Below are positions 6,851-14,802 of a stretch of 17,941 nt of DNA, piece after piece (within the stretch, counting starts at the first letter, position 1; each line of letters begins with the position of its first letter). The stretch covers positions 1 to 17,941 of the forward strand of contig JAJZLX010000639.1 in the NCBI GenBank assembly GCA_021850555.1, in the 5' to 3' direction. Source of the stretch: Pseudomonadota bacterium (lineage in GTDB: Bacteria > Pseudomonadota > Gammaproteobacteria > Steroidobacterales > Steroidobacteraceae). The notes below the pieces were generated by a model. It saw only the letters and a program-made list of their open reading frames with translations, did no database searches and was not told where the DNA came from. The translations under genes and the position numbers were made by a program.

Positions 6851-8437
6851 TCAATGCCGGAAATGGCGCATGCCCGTGAAGACCATCGCCATCCCGTGCT
6901 CATCGGCGGCCGCGATCACCTCGGCGTCGTTGCGCGAGCCGCCCGGTTGGATGACCGCCTCGATGCCGTACTGAGCCGCCACATCCACCCCGTCCCGGAA
7001 CGGGAAGAACGCATCCGAGGCCATCACCGCGCCTGCGACGTCGAGCTTCTCGTCGGCGGCCTTCATCGCCGCGATGCGGCTCGAGTACACGCGGCTCATC
7101 TGGCCTGCGCCGATGCCGACCGTGGCGCCGCCGTGGGCGTAGACGATGGCGTTGGATTTGACGAACTTCGCGACCCGCCAGGCGAACAGCAGATCTTCGA
7201 GCTGCTGCGGCGTCGGCCGGCGGCGGGTGACCACCTTCAGATCGCTCGAGCCCACCTGGCCGGTGTCGCGCGTCTGCGCCAGCAGTCCTCCGCAGATGCT
7301 GCGGTATTCCAGGGTCTCGAGGGGCGGCTGATCGAGTGCTCCGAGCTCGAGGACGCGGATGTTCGCCTTGCCCGAGAGCACCTGCGCCGCGCCCGCCTCG
7401 ATCGCCGGTGCGGCGATGACTTCCACGAACTGCTGTCCGAGAATGGCGCGGGCCGCGGTGGCATCGAGCGGCCGGTTGAAGGCAATGATGCCGCCGAAGG
7501 CGGAAGTGGGATCGGTCCGGTAGGCCCGCTCGTAGGCGTCAAGAAGCGAGCCCGCCACGGCCGCGCCGCACGGGTTGGCGTGCTTGACGATCACGCAGGC
7601 GGGCTGCTCGAACTGCCGTACGCACTCGATCGCAGTGTCCGCGTCGGCAAGGTTGTTGAACGAGAGATCCTTGCCCTGCAGCATCCTCGCCCGGGCGAGC
7701 CCCTTGCCGGCGCGCTCGTCCCGGTACAGTGCGGCCTGCTGGTGCGGGTTCTCCCCGTAGCGCAGCACCTGCGCGCGCTCGAAGTAAAGCGCCAGTGTTG
7801 CGGGAAAGCGCTCATTGGGCAGGGGCTGCTCGCGCGGCGCGTGATGGGCGGCGAGAAATCCGGCGACCATGGTGTCGTAGCGGGCGGTATGGGCGAAGAC
7901 CTTGGCCGCGAGCCGGGCCCGGGTCTCGGCCGTGGTCGCGCCCTCATGCGCATCGAGCTCCGTGATCAACGCGCCGTAATCGTCCGGATCGACCGCCACG
8001 GCGACTGATTCGTGGTTCTTGGCGGCCGCGCGCAGCATGGCGGGGCCCCCGATATCGATGTTCTCGAGGGCCTCCTGGTAGCGGCAGTTGGGGCGCGCCA
8101 CCGTCGCCGCGAACGGATACAGATTGACCACGAGCAGATCGATCGGCTGGATGCCGTGCAGAGCCATGACCGCATCGTCGACACCGCGCCGTCCGAGCAG
8201 GCCGCCGTGGATCCTGGGGTGCAGGGTCTTGACGCGCCCATCCATGATTTCCGGAAAGCCCGTGTAGTGCGACACCTCGCGCACCGTCAGGCCCTGGCTC
8301 GCGAGCAGCCGGGCGGTGCCGCCGGTGGAGAGAATCTCGACGCCATGGCGGGCGAGCGCCTGCGCCAGCTCCGTGAGACCTGTCTTGTCGGAAACCGAAA
8401 GCAGTGCCCGTCGCACGGGCCGGAGCGTGTCAGTCAT
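6851..8437 (-). CDS. purH: Bifunctional AICAR transformylase / IMP cyclohydrolase
   Basis: Catalyses the last two steps to IMP: formyl transfer from 10-formyl-tetrahydrofolate to AICAR, then ring closure. 528 residues from ATG 8437; a TTG immediately upstream in frame is a less likely start. The MGS-like cyclohydrolase domain is N-terminal ([10 protein letters not shown] at 12-21, [33 protein letters not shown] at 61-81). The transformylase domain follows, with [52 protein letters not shown] and [30 protein letters not shown]. It starts 9 bases after the fis stop and ends 9 bases before purD. Purine-repressor control is not evident in the sequence. Confidence 0.98.
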   Translation of the reverse strand: MTDTLRPVRRALLSVSDKTGLTELAQALARHGVEILSTGGTARLLASQGLTVREVSHYTGFPEIMDGRVKTLHPRIHGGLLGRRGVDDAVMALHGIQPIDLLVVNLYPFAATVARPNCRYQEALENIDIGGPAMLRAAAKNHESVAVAVDPDDYGALITELDAHEGATTAETRARLAAKVFAHTARYDTMVAGFLAAHHAPREQPLPNERFPATLALYFERAQVLRYGENPHQQAALYRDERAGKGLARARMLQGKDLSFNNLADADTAIECVRQFEQPACVIVKHANPCGAAVAGSLLDAYERAYRTDPTSAFGGIIAFNRPLDATAARAILGQQFVEVIAAPAIEAGAAQVLSGKANIRVLELGALDQPPLETLEYRSICGGLLAQTRDTGQVGSSDLKVVTRRRPTPQQLEDLLFAWRVAKFVKSNAIVYAHGGATVGIGAGQMSRVYSSRIAAMKAADEKLDVAGAVMASDAFFPFRDGVDVAAQYGIEAVIQPGGSRNDAEVIAAADEHGMAMVFTGMRHFRH

Positions 8438-8446
8438 CAAATTATG

Positions 8447-8740
8447 TCAACTGGCAAGGCCGAATTGCCTGAGTTTCTTGCGCAGCGTGCCGCGGTTGAT
8501 GCCGAGGATGCCGGCGGCGCGGCTCTGGTTGCCTTCGGCGTAGTCGAGCACAACGCGGAACAGCGGCTCCTCGACCTCGCGCAGCACCAGGTTGTAAAGA
8601 TCCGCCGGATGCGAGCCGTCGAGGTGGGTGAAGTAATCGCTCAGCGCCCGCTCGGCGTGGCTGCGCAGCGGCAGCTCGTGCCCGTTGATTCTGATCCCGG
8701 CGACGAGCTGTTGCCCGGAGCTTTTTTTTCTTGCTGCCAT
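8447..8740 (-). CDS. fis: DNA-binding protein Fis
   Basis: Nucleoid-associated factor that bends DNA and activates rRNA and tRNA promoters. 97 residues; the family norm is 95-100. Seen: N-terminal beta-hairpin region (residues 11-27), the dimer helices with ERALSDYFTHLDGSHPADLYNLVLREVEEPLFRVVLDYAEG (30-70), and the helix-turn-helix NQSRAAGILGINRGTLRKKLRQFGL (71-95), which is nearly the canonical Fis sequence. It lies 27 bases after dusB, the arrangement known from enterobacteria where dusB and fis share a promoter, and 9 bases before purH. Codons 4-7 contain eight consecutive A residues (minus strand, 8722-8729), a possible slippage site. ATG 8740 is the only reasonable start. Confidence 0.97.
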   Translation of the reverse strand: MAARKKSSGQQLVAGIRINGHELPLRSHAERALSDYFTHLDGSHPADLYNLVLREVEEPLFRVVLDYAEGNQSRAAGILGINRGTLRKKLRQFGLAS

Positions 8741-8767
8741 GTGAGGTTCTCGGAAGGTTTCGATACG

Positions 8768-9787
8768 TCAGGCCGCACGTGCGGCGCCCCCAGCCCAAGC
8801 ATCGAAATGCAGGATCGCCCGCGCGAGCTGCTCGCGCGCGCTTGCAGCCGTCATCAGATCCTGACGGACCGGCGCAGGATCGGTAAAGCATCGCTCGCAA
8901 TACCAGCCTATGTGTTTGCGGGCAATGCGCACACCGCTTTCCTCGCCGTAGAAGCCGTACAGGGAATCGAGGTGAGCAAGGATGATATCACGCACTTCGG
9001 AGCGCAAGAGCGGCCGCGGATTTTCGCCGCTTTCGAGGAAAGAATTGACAGATCGAAAAATCCATGGCTCGCCGAAGCTCGCTCGTCCGATCATGACTGC
9101 ATCAGCGTCAGTGAAATCAAGCACTTTGCGCGCATCATGCGCGCAACGGATGTCCCCGTTCGCAAATACCGGGATGCGCACGCTGGACTTGATCCAGCGG
9201 ATCGTCTCGTATTCGGCCTCGCCCTGGTAGAAATCGGCGCGTGTGCGCCCGTGCACGGCGAGCGCCTGGATGCCGGACTGTTCCGCGCGCCGCGCGATCT
9301 CGATGCCGTTGCGATGCCGGCGGTCCCATCCGGTGCGGATCTTGAGTGTTACGGGCACGCTCACTGCGCGCACGACGGCATCGAGTATGCGGCCGACCAG
9401 CGCCTCGTCCGTCAGCAACGCCGAGCCGCAGAGCTTTCCGCAGACTTTCTTGGCCGGGCAGCCCATATTGATGTCGATGATCTGCGCCCCGCGGTCCACT
9501 GCGAGCCGCGCGGCCTCGGCGAGCACCATGGGCTCGGCGCCCGCGAGCTGAATCACGCGGGGCTCGGGCTCGCCGGCATGATCCAGCCGCAGTCGGGATT
9601 TGGGCGTCCTCCACAAGCGCGCATCCGAAGTCAACATCTCCGAGGCGGCCAGCGCCGCGCCGAGCCGGCGGCAGAGGATGCGGAATGGGCGATCAGTGAT
9701 GCCGGCCATGGGCGCGAGCACCGCCCGTCCGGGCAGGGTGTAAGGCCCGATCCTCGGCAAGGGCTTCCCGTCCGGGTTACGGTCCAT
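8768..9787 (-). CDS. dusB: tRNA-dihydrouridine synthase B
   Basis: FMN enzyme reducing uridine to dihydrouridine in the tRNA D-loop. 339 residues from ATG 9787. Barrel landmarks: LAPMAGITDRPFRILCRRLGA (24-44), ASEMLTSD, QLAGAEP, IIDINMGCPAKKVCGKLCGSALL (103-125, catalytic Cys110 in GCPAKKV), PVTLKIRTGWD, VHGRTRADFYQG, IPVFANGDI, DAVMIGRASFGEPWIF; the C-terminal helical domain includes RIARKHIGWYCE. The start overlaps the stop of the preceding zinc-ribbon gene by 11 bases, implying translational coupling; a GTG at 9814 would add nine residues and is less likely. It is followed after 27 bases by fis, the classical dusB-fis pair. Confidence 0.97.
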   Translation of the reverse strand: MDRNPDGKPLPRIGPYTLPGRAVLAPMAGITDRPFRILCRRLGAALAASEMLTSDARLWRTPKSRLRLDHAGEPEPRVIQLAGAEPMVLAEAARLAVDRGAQIIDINMGCPAKKVCGKLCGSALLTDEALVGRILDAVVRAVSVPVTLKIRTGWDRRHRNGIEIARRAEQSGIQALAVHGRTRADFYQGEAEYETIRWIKSSVRIPVFANGDIRCAHDARKVLDFTDADAVMIGRASFGEPWIFRSVNSFLESGENPRPLLRSEVRDIILAHLDSLYGFYGEESGVRIARKHIGWYCERCFTDPAPVRQDLMTAASAREQLARAILHFDAWAGGAARAA

Positions 9788-10775
9788 GGGCGCAGACGAC
9801 GGTGTGCCGTTCACGCAGACACGCGTCGATGACGAACCCCACTGCGCGCCGGCCCGGACTGATGAAGGTCACCCTTGCATCGACCCTGGCGCCCGCCGCG
9901 AGCAGCGGTGGTGAGGGAACCGACGGCATGTAGTCACGAGGCGAGACGTCGCGCGCCGCAATGGCGCGGCCGAAGCGATCCTGCAATGTCACCCTGAGCA
10001 GCGGCAGGGGCTGCGCGTGCTGCGCAAGGTTGGCGATGCTGGCCCGCACCGTGATCTTGGGGGGATTGGTGCTGGTGACCGTGGCGCCGAGCTGGCGAGC
10101 CTCGTAGGCATGCACGTCCCATGCGGGGGCGAGCTCGATGCCGAGCGCGCGATATGCCGTGCGCAGCGCCCCGCCGATGGACGGAAGGGTTGCGAGCACG
10201 TTCCGCTGTTGATTGACGACCTGCAGCGCCAGCAACAGACCGAGCAGGACCGTTCCGACGGCCCAGAGGGCCGAGGCGCGCGGCTGCTCAGGCTCGAGCT
10301 CGAAAGCGGTTTCCGCCTGCTGTTCTTGCGCCACGGCCGGGTCCGGACGCAGAGCTTCGGGCAGAAGATCGCTCGGGTCCGGGCGCAGCGCCTCGGGCAG
10401 AAGATCGCTCGGGTCCGGGCGCAGTGCCTCGGGCAAGGGCTTGTCCGGTTCCGGGGGCGCCGGCTCCGGCCGATTCAGTTGCTTCGCCTCGGACCGAGGC
10501 TCGGTCGGCACCGGAGGCTCGAACTCCACGGCAATCTCTCCGGCGGCGGGCATCTCGGAGGCAGGAGCGATGCCGGGGGGATGTGCCGGCGGGGCCGAGG
10601 CGGGCTGCTCGGCGCGCGGCTCCGGAGGGGGCGAGTGTGGATGCTCTTCCGAAAGCGAATCCAACGCATTGAACACGTTCTGACATCGCCCGCAGCGCAC
10701 ATGCCCCTGCGCCGCACGCAAATCCCGCACGGTTATCGTCAGGGTCAGGCCGCACTTGGGGCAGACCGTAAACAC
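9777..10775 (-). CDS. MJ0042-type zinc-ribbon membrane protein with DUF3426 domain
   Basis: 332 residues from a GTG start with AGGGGA upstream, 9 bases after the prmA stop. An N-terminal zinc ribbon carries C5-x2-C8 and C28-x2-C31 (MFTVCPKCGLT ... VRCGRCQNVFN), the MJ0042 pattern. A long Pro/Glu/Ala-rich linker follows (about 42-165), including three copies of PEALRPDPSDLL (114-147). One membrane helix (about 168-187) leads to a C-terminal DUF3426 domain (about 215-325; AYEARQLGATVTSTNPPKITVRASIANLAQHAQPLPLLRVTLQDRFGRAIAARDVSP), expected outside the cytoplasmic membrane. This architecture is common next to prmA and dusB in gamma- and betaproteobacteria; its function is not established. The linker repeat looks like a recent tandem duplication. 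Confidence 0.9.
   Translation of the reverse strand: MFTVCPKCGLTLTITVRDLRAAQGHVRCGRCQNVFNALDSLSEEHPHSPPPEPRAEQPASAPPAHPPGIAPASEMPAAGEIAVEFEPPVPTEPRSEAKQLNRPEPAPPEPDKPLPEALRPDPSDLLPEALRPDPSDLLPEALRPDPAVAQEQQAETAFELEPEQPRASALWAVGTVLLGLLLALQVVNQQRNVLATLPSIGGALRTAYRALGIELAPAWDVHAYEARQLGATVTSTNPPKITVRASIANLAQHAQPLPLLRVTLQDRFGRAIAARDVSPRDYMPSVPSPPLLAAGARVDARVTFISPGRRAVGFVIDACLRERHTVVCAHGP
10341..10436. repeat. 36-base tandem repeat, about 2.7 copies
   Basis: Units at 10341-10376 and 10377-10412 and a partial third at 10413-10436, differing at only a few bases (for example GGACGCAGAGCTTCGG versus GGGCGCAGCGCCTCGG). It encodes the 12-residue PEALRPDPSDLL repeat in the linker of the zinc-ribbon protein. 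Being a multiple of three, copy-number change would keep the frame. Confidence 0.9.
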
Positions 10776-10784
10776 AGGCTTCCC

Positions 10785-11672
10785 CTAGGACGCCGGCCGG
10801 TCGTGTCGCCGGCCGCTCAGCGCCGTCCAGCCCTCGCGCGACCCGAAGGGCGCCATGTCGAACCAGCCTTCATAGGCGCGCACCACTTCGCTCGCCTGGT
10901 GCTCCATCAGGCCCGCGAGCACCACAGCGCCGTTCGCCCGGACGAGAGAGGCCAGGCGCGGTGCCAGGGCCACCAGGGGCGCGGACAGGATGTTGGCGAG
11001 CAGAAGGTCGGCCCGGGGCAATGCCTCGGGCGACTCGCACAGACGGATCTGCTCCCCGAGGCCGTTGGCCAGTGTGTTGTCCCGCGTGGCGAGCAGAGCC
11101 TGGTCATCGATGTCGAAGCAGTGGACGGCGCGGGCGCCGAGCTTCGCGGCCGCCAGCGCCAGCACCCCGGAGCCGCAGCCGTAGTCGATGACCTCGCCTT
11201 CGGGCGGATGCGCATCGAGCCACTCCAGGCACAGCGCCGTCGTGGGATGGGTGCCGGTGCCGAAGGCCAGTCCCGGGTCCATGTGAATGATGACGGCATC
11301 GGAGGCGTCGACCCGCTCATGATGCGGGCAGATCCAAAGACGCCTGCCGAAGCGCATGGCGTGGAAATCGCGCAGCCATTCCCGCTCCCAGGCGCGATCC
11401 TCGAGCACGTGCGACTGCAATCGCCACACAGGGACGCGGAGCGAGCGGCTGAGTGACTCCAGAGTGGCTGCGGGCTCGGCCCCTGGGGCGAACAGCGCCT
11501 TGAGTCGCGTCGAGGGCCACAGGCGCACTTCGCCCGGTGCAGGCTCGAGCACCGGCTCGTCGCGCGCGTCCACGAAGGTAATGGCGCTCGCGCCGCAATC
11601 CAGACAGGCCTGCTCGGCGCTCTCGGGCGGCAGGGTGCCTAAATCGAAGCTGATTTCCAGGAACTGGGTCAC
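10785..11672 (-). CDS. prmA: Ribosomal protein L11 methyltransferase
   Basis: SAM-dependent enzyme trimethylating lysines and the N-terminus of ribosomal protein L11. 295 residues from GTG 11672 (E. coli enzyme about the same size). Seen: N-terminal L11-recognition domain ([25 protein letters not shown]), then [20 protein letters not shown] (134-153), the SAM-binding motif [20 protein letters not shown] (161-180), acidic motif FDIDDQAL and [12 protein letters not shown] (222-233). The start overlaps the accC stop as GTGA, so the two are translationally coupled; a longer frame extends upstream but reads antisense-like material inside accC. Nine bases downstream begins the zinc-ribbon gene. Confidence 0.96.
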   Translation of the reverse strand: MTQFLEISFDLGTLPPESAEQACLDCGASAITFVDARDEPVLEPAPGEVRLWPSTRLKALFAPGAEPAATLESLSRSLRVPVWRLQSHVLEDRAWEREWLRDFHAMRFGRRLWICPHHERVDASDAVIIHMDPGLAFGTGTHPTTALCLEWLDAHPPEGEVIDYGCGSGVLALAAAKLGARAVHCFDIDDQALLATRDNTLANGLGEQIRLCESPEALPRADLLLANILSAPLVALAPRLASLVRANGAVVLAGLMEHQASEVVRAYEGWFDMAPFGSREGWTALSGRRHDRPAS

Positions 11673-13012
11673 TTCAGCCCGAGGCGCCTCTCCAGGTAGT
11701 GGATGTCGGTGCCGCCTTTCTGGAACGCCCCATGATTGCAGATCTCCTGGTGCAGCGGCACGTTGGTCTTGATGCCCTCGATCACCATCTCCGCCAGCGC
11801 ATTCTTCATCCGGGCGATTGCGGTCTCGCGCGTGTCCCCATGGGTGATGAGCTTGGCCAGCAGCGAATCGTAGTTCGGCGGGACGTTGTAGCCCGAATAC
11901 ACATGGCTGTCGACCCGTACGCCGGGCCCTCCAGGGGCGTGCCAGAGACGAATCGGGCCGGGGGAGGGCATGAAGGTCTTCGGATCCTCGGCGTTGATGC
12001 GGCATTCGATGGCATGACCACGAATCTGCACGTCACTCTGTACGTACGGCAGCCTCTCGCCGGCGGCGATCAGCAGCTGCGCTTTCACCAGGTCGATGCC
12101 GGTGATGAGCTCGGTGACCGGGTGCTCGACCTGGATGCGCGTGTTCATCTCGATGAAGTAGAACTCGCCGTCCTGGTAGAGGAACTCGAGCGTGCCGGCG
12201 CTGCGGTAGCCGACGGCGAGGCACGCTGCGACGCAGCGCTCGCCCATGATTCTGCGCTGGCGGGCGCTGATGCCCGGGGCGGGGGCCTCCTCGAGGACCT
12301 TCTGGTGGCGTCGCTGCATGGAGCAGTCGCGCTCGCCGAGGTGGATCACGTTGCCGTGATTGTCGGCAAGCACCTGAAATTCGATGTGCCGCGGTCTGTC
12401 GAGAAACTTCTCCATGTAGACCTGATCGTTGCCGAAGGCGGCGCGGGCTTCGCTGCGAGTGACGCCGATGGAGTTGAGCAGCGAGGCGTCGCTGTGCACC
12501 GCGCGCATACCCCGGCCGCCGCCGCCGCCCGAGGCTTTGATGATCACCGGATAGCCGATGTCGCGGGCGATGCGCAGGTTCTCGTCCGGGTCCTCGCCGA
12601 GGGGGCCGTCGGAGCCCGGCACGCACGGCACGCCGTGGCCTTTCATCACCCGGATCGCGGAAACCTTGTCGCCCATCGTGCGGATGGTCTCCGCCTTGGG
12701 ACCGACGAACACGAAGCCGCTGTTTTCCACCCGCTCGGCGAAGTCGGCGTTCTCCGAGAGAAAGCCGTAGCCGGGATGGATCGCCACCGAGTCGGTGACC
12801 TCCGCGGCGCTGATGATCGCCGGCATGTTCAGATAGCTCGCCATCGACGGCGGGGGGCCGATGCACACGGACTCGTCGGCGAGCAGCACGTGTTTGAGGC
12901 TGTAATCCGCGGTGGAATGCACCGCGACGGTCTTGATGCCGAGCTCACGGCAGGCGCGCAGGATGCGCAGGGCGATTTCGCCGCGGTTGGCGATGAGGAC
13001 CTTCTCGAGCAT
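11669..13012 (-). CDS. accC: Acetyl-CoA carboxylase, biotin carboxylase subunit
   Basis: ATP-dependent carboxylation of biotin on AccB, the first half-reaction of malonyl-CoA formation for fatty acid synthesis. 447 residues, standard length. Seen: [39 protein letters not shown] (79-92), ATP-grasp residues K116 (GDK) and K159 (IIKA), the glycine-rich loop [10 protein letters not shown] (161-170), [22 protein letters not shown] (227-248), metal and substrate residues in [24 protein letters not shown] (E288, N290, R292). The numbering of these residues agrees with what I recall for E. coli AccC. It begins 13 bases after accB, the classical accBC operon, and overlaps prmA by four bases. Confidence 0.98.
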   Translation of the reverse strand: MLEKVLIANRGEIALRILRACRELGIKTVAVHSTADYSLKHVLLADESVCIGPPPSMASYLNMPAIISAAEVTDSVAIHPGYGFLSENADFAERVENSGFVFVGPKAETIRTMGDKVSAIRVMKGHGVPCVPGSDGPLGEDPDENLRIARDIGYPVIIKASGGGGGRGMRAVHSDASLLNSIGVTRSEARAAFGNDQVYMEKFLDRPRHIEFQVLADNHGNVIHLGERDCSMQRRHQKVLEEAPAPGISARQRRIMGERCVAACLAVGYRSAGTLEFLYQDGEFYFIEMNTRIQVEHPVTELITGIDLVKAQLLIAAGERLPYVQSDVQIRGHAIECRINAEDPKTFMPSPGPIRLWHAPGGPGVRVDSHVYSGYNVPPNYDSLLAKLITHGDTRETAIARMKNALAEMVIEGIKTNVPLHQEICNHGAFQKGGTDIHYLERRLGLK

Positions 13013-13025
13013 GGGGCGCCCGCGC

Positions 13026-13484
13026 CTATTCGATCACGAACAGCGGCTGGCCGAATTCGACCGGGTCGCCGTTGCGCGCCATGATCGAGGTGATGCGGCC
13101 GGCCCGGTCCGCTTCGATCTGGTTCATCATCTTCATGGCCTCGATGATGCACAGTACCTGGCCGATCTTGATCTCATCGCCGATCTCGACGAACGGCTTC
13201 GCGCCCGGTGTGGGAGAGGCGTAGAACGTGCCGACCATCGGCGCGGTGACCACGTGCTCGTTCGCCCGGGTGCTGGGCGCGGCCTCCGCCGCCGGCGCGA
13301 TCGGGGCCGGCTGGGCGGGGATTGCGGCCGGTAGGGCGGAGAGCTGCGGCAAGGCATGCAGAACAGCTCCGCCGGTGGGCATACGGCTGATCCGTACGGC
13401 CTCCTCGCCCTCCTTGATCTCGATTTCAGCGATGCCGGATTCCTCCAGCAACTCGATCAGTTTCTTGATCTTTCGAATATCCAT
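13026..13484 (-). CDS. accB: Acetyl-CoA carboxylase, biotin carboxyl carrier protein
   Basis: Carries biotin between the carboxylase and carboxyltransferase. 152 residues from ATG 13484, which has an AGGGGGG Shine-Dalgarno sequence about 9 bases upstream; in-frame starts further up have no such signal. N-terminal [34 protein letters not shown] (1-34) is the family's dimer or complex-forming segment; an Ala/Pro linker (about 45-72) precedes the biotinyl domain [48 protein letters not shown], with biotinylated K118 in EAMKM. It sits 56 bases after aroQ and 13 bases before accC. E. coli AccB regulates its own operon; nothing here shows whether that holds. Confidence 0.98.
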   Translation of the reverse strand: MDIRKIKKLIELLEESGIAEIEIKEGEEAVRISRMPTGGAVLHALPQLSALPAAIPAQPAPIAPAAEAAPSTRANEHVVTAPMVGTFYASPTPGAKPFVEIGDEIKIGQVLCIIEAMKMMNQIEADRAGRITSIMARNGDPVEFGQPLFVIE

Positions 13485-13540
13485 GTGGCAATACCCCCCT
13501 TTACGGCGTGGGATGGTCTGAAACGAATGGGCCGGGGACT

Positions 13541-13993
13541 TTAGGAGCGCGCCCCGCCGGCGAGATGCCGGCAAGCCGCTTCGACCGCCAGCTCATAACC
13601 GAGGGCGCCGAGCCCCGAAACCACGCCCACGGCGATATCGGTGAAGTACGAGCGGCGCCGGAACGCCTCGCGCGCGTGGGGATTGGACAGATGCACCTCG
13701 ATCATCGGGAGCCGGACGGCCAGCACCGCATCTCGCAACGCGATACTGGTGTGGGTGAAGGCGCCCGGATTGAAGACCAGAAACCCGGTACCTTGTGCCG
13801 GCGCGCGCTGGATGCGCTCGATGAGCTCGTGCTCGGCGTTGCTCTGGAAGCATTCCAGCTCGCAGCCCGCCGCCCGCGCACGCTCGGCTGAGCGACGCTC
13901 AATGGACTCCAGGGTGTCGGCCCCGTAAATTCCCGGCTCGCGGCTGCCGAGCAGGTTCAAGTTCGGGCCGTTCAGGAGCAGCAGGCGGGACAT
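13541..13993 (-). CDS. aroQ: Type II 3-dehydroquinate dehydratase
   Basis: Third step of the shikimate pathway, dehydrating 3-dehydroquinate. 150 residues, typical for the dodecameric type II enzyme. Seen: LLLLNGPNLNLLGSREPGIYG (4-24) with flexible-loop Arg18 and catalytic Tyr23, FNPGAFTHTSIALRDA (74-89), and IEVHLSNPHAREAFRRRSYFTDIAVGVVSGLGALGY (98-133) with catalytic His101. ATG 13993 gives the canonical N-terminus. aroQ directly before accBC is a very common arrangement in proteobacteria. The 122-base gap to the preceding thioredoxin-like gene leaves room for a separate promoter; I saw only weak candidates. Confidence 0.98.
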   Translation of the reverse strand: MSRLLLLNGPNLNLLGSREPGIYGADTLESIERRSAERARAAGCELECFQSNAEHELIERIQRAPAQGTGFLVFNPGAFTHTSIALRDAVLAVRLPMIEVHLSNPHAREAFRRRSYFTDIAVGVVSGLGALGYELAVEAACRHLAGGARS

Positions 13994-14075
13994 GCGAAGT
14001 CTGGGAAGGCTCGCGCCAAATGACGCCCGGGGAATTTACCTCAATTTCACAGAATATGGGCAGATTTTGTCTCGA

Positions 14076-14094
14076 ATGGCCGGGATCAGGCCAT
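14076..14094. other. Short hairpin between the tlpA-like gene and aroQ
   Basis: ATGGCC (14076-14081) and GGCCAT (14089-14094) pair perfectly around a 7-base loop, about 20-40 bases past the tlpA-like stop on the minus strand. No T-run follows it, so it is at best a weak terminator or attenuator. The rest of the 122-base gap (13994-14115) holds nothing I can name. Confidence 0.3.
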
Positions 14095-14115
14095 GAACAT
14101 GCTTTCGAGCGGGGC

Positions 14116-14802
14116 TTAGCGGCCGGTGGCCCCGGCTACCGCCAGGTCCTGCAGGCCGGCGGAGATCTGCGCCCGCGCCATGCTGAGGTCGATGCGCCCG
14201 CTATCCAGCGCGTCGATGCGCTTCAGGATCAGCCGGGCCGCCGCCTCGCGCAAGATGCCGATTTTCACGGTGACGATGTGCCCGTGCGCGTCGACGAAGA
14301 CCGAGAACGGAAAAGCCGGCTGCATTCCGAGGGCCCGGATGGTCTCAAGGCCCCGATGCTCGCCGATCAGCAAAGGATAGCGGATCCCGGCGTGGCGGGC
14401 GTAGCGCAGAACGGGCGCCCGGGCATCGACCGCCACGCCGATCACTTGCAGGTGATCGGCTGGTGCGCGGCTCAGGCGCTCGAGCAGGGGGATCTCTTCG
14501 CGGCAGGGTCCGCACCAAGGCGCCCAGAAATTCACCAGCAGCGGCCGGCCCTTCCAGTCGGAGAACCGGCGCAGCCGGCCGCGGCGATCGGGAAAGGCGA
14601 TCTCGGGCAGGGTATCGGGAGCGGCTCGGCGGACCCGCCGAGCCGGGGCGGCCGCCGTGACGGCCGCCGGGGCGTGCAGTGCGATCAGCGAGGAGTCCGG
14701 GGCGAGAAAGCCCCGTGCCCAATAGCCGCCGGCGCCCGCCGCCGTCACGGCCGCTGCGGCCAGCAGGATGCGGGGCCACCCCTGGCGCGCAGCGGCGCTC
14801 AT
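14116..14802 (-). CDS. TlpA-like periplasmic thioredoxin-fold protein
   Basis: 228 residues. A single N-terminal membrane anchor (about 10-28) followed by an Ala/Arg-rich spacer and a thioredoxin domain of the TlpA/ResA group: DTLPEIAFPDRRGRLRRFSDWKGRPLLVNFWAPWCGPCREEIPLLERL with active-site C97-G-P-C100. The second half holds PAFPFSVFVDAHGHIVTVKIG, the region of the cis-proline. It is expected to act as a thiol reductant facing the periplasm, for example in cytochrome c or disulfide repair. Its ATG overlaps the dsbD stop as ATGA, which suggests that DsbD is its electron donor (inference). Exact substrate unknown. Confidence 0.88.
   Translation of the reverse strand: MSAAARQGWPRILLAAAAVTAAGAGGYWARGFLAPDSSLIALHAPAAVTAAAPARRVRRAAPDTLPEIAFPDRRGRLRRFSDWKGRPLLVNFWAPWCGPCREEIPLLERLSRAPADHLQVIGVAVDARAPVLRYARHAGIRYPLLIGEHRGLETIRALGMQPAFPFSVFVDAHGHIVTVKIGILREAAARLILKRIDALDSGRIDLSMARAQISAGLQDLAVAGATGR

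Noticed and set aside
12033..12866. 277-residue minus-strand frame within accC
   Set aside because: An out-of-frame reading of accC with heavy Arg/His content; the true accC frame is intact throughout.
6113..13084. Long plus-strand open frames opposite the housekeeping genes (6113-8008, 8012-9832, 10017-11456, 11699-13084)
   Set aside because: They are antisense shadows of purD, purH, dusB, the zinc-ribbon gene, prmA and accC, favoured by high G+C. Their translations are rich in Arg, His and Gly and show no domain.
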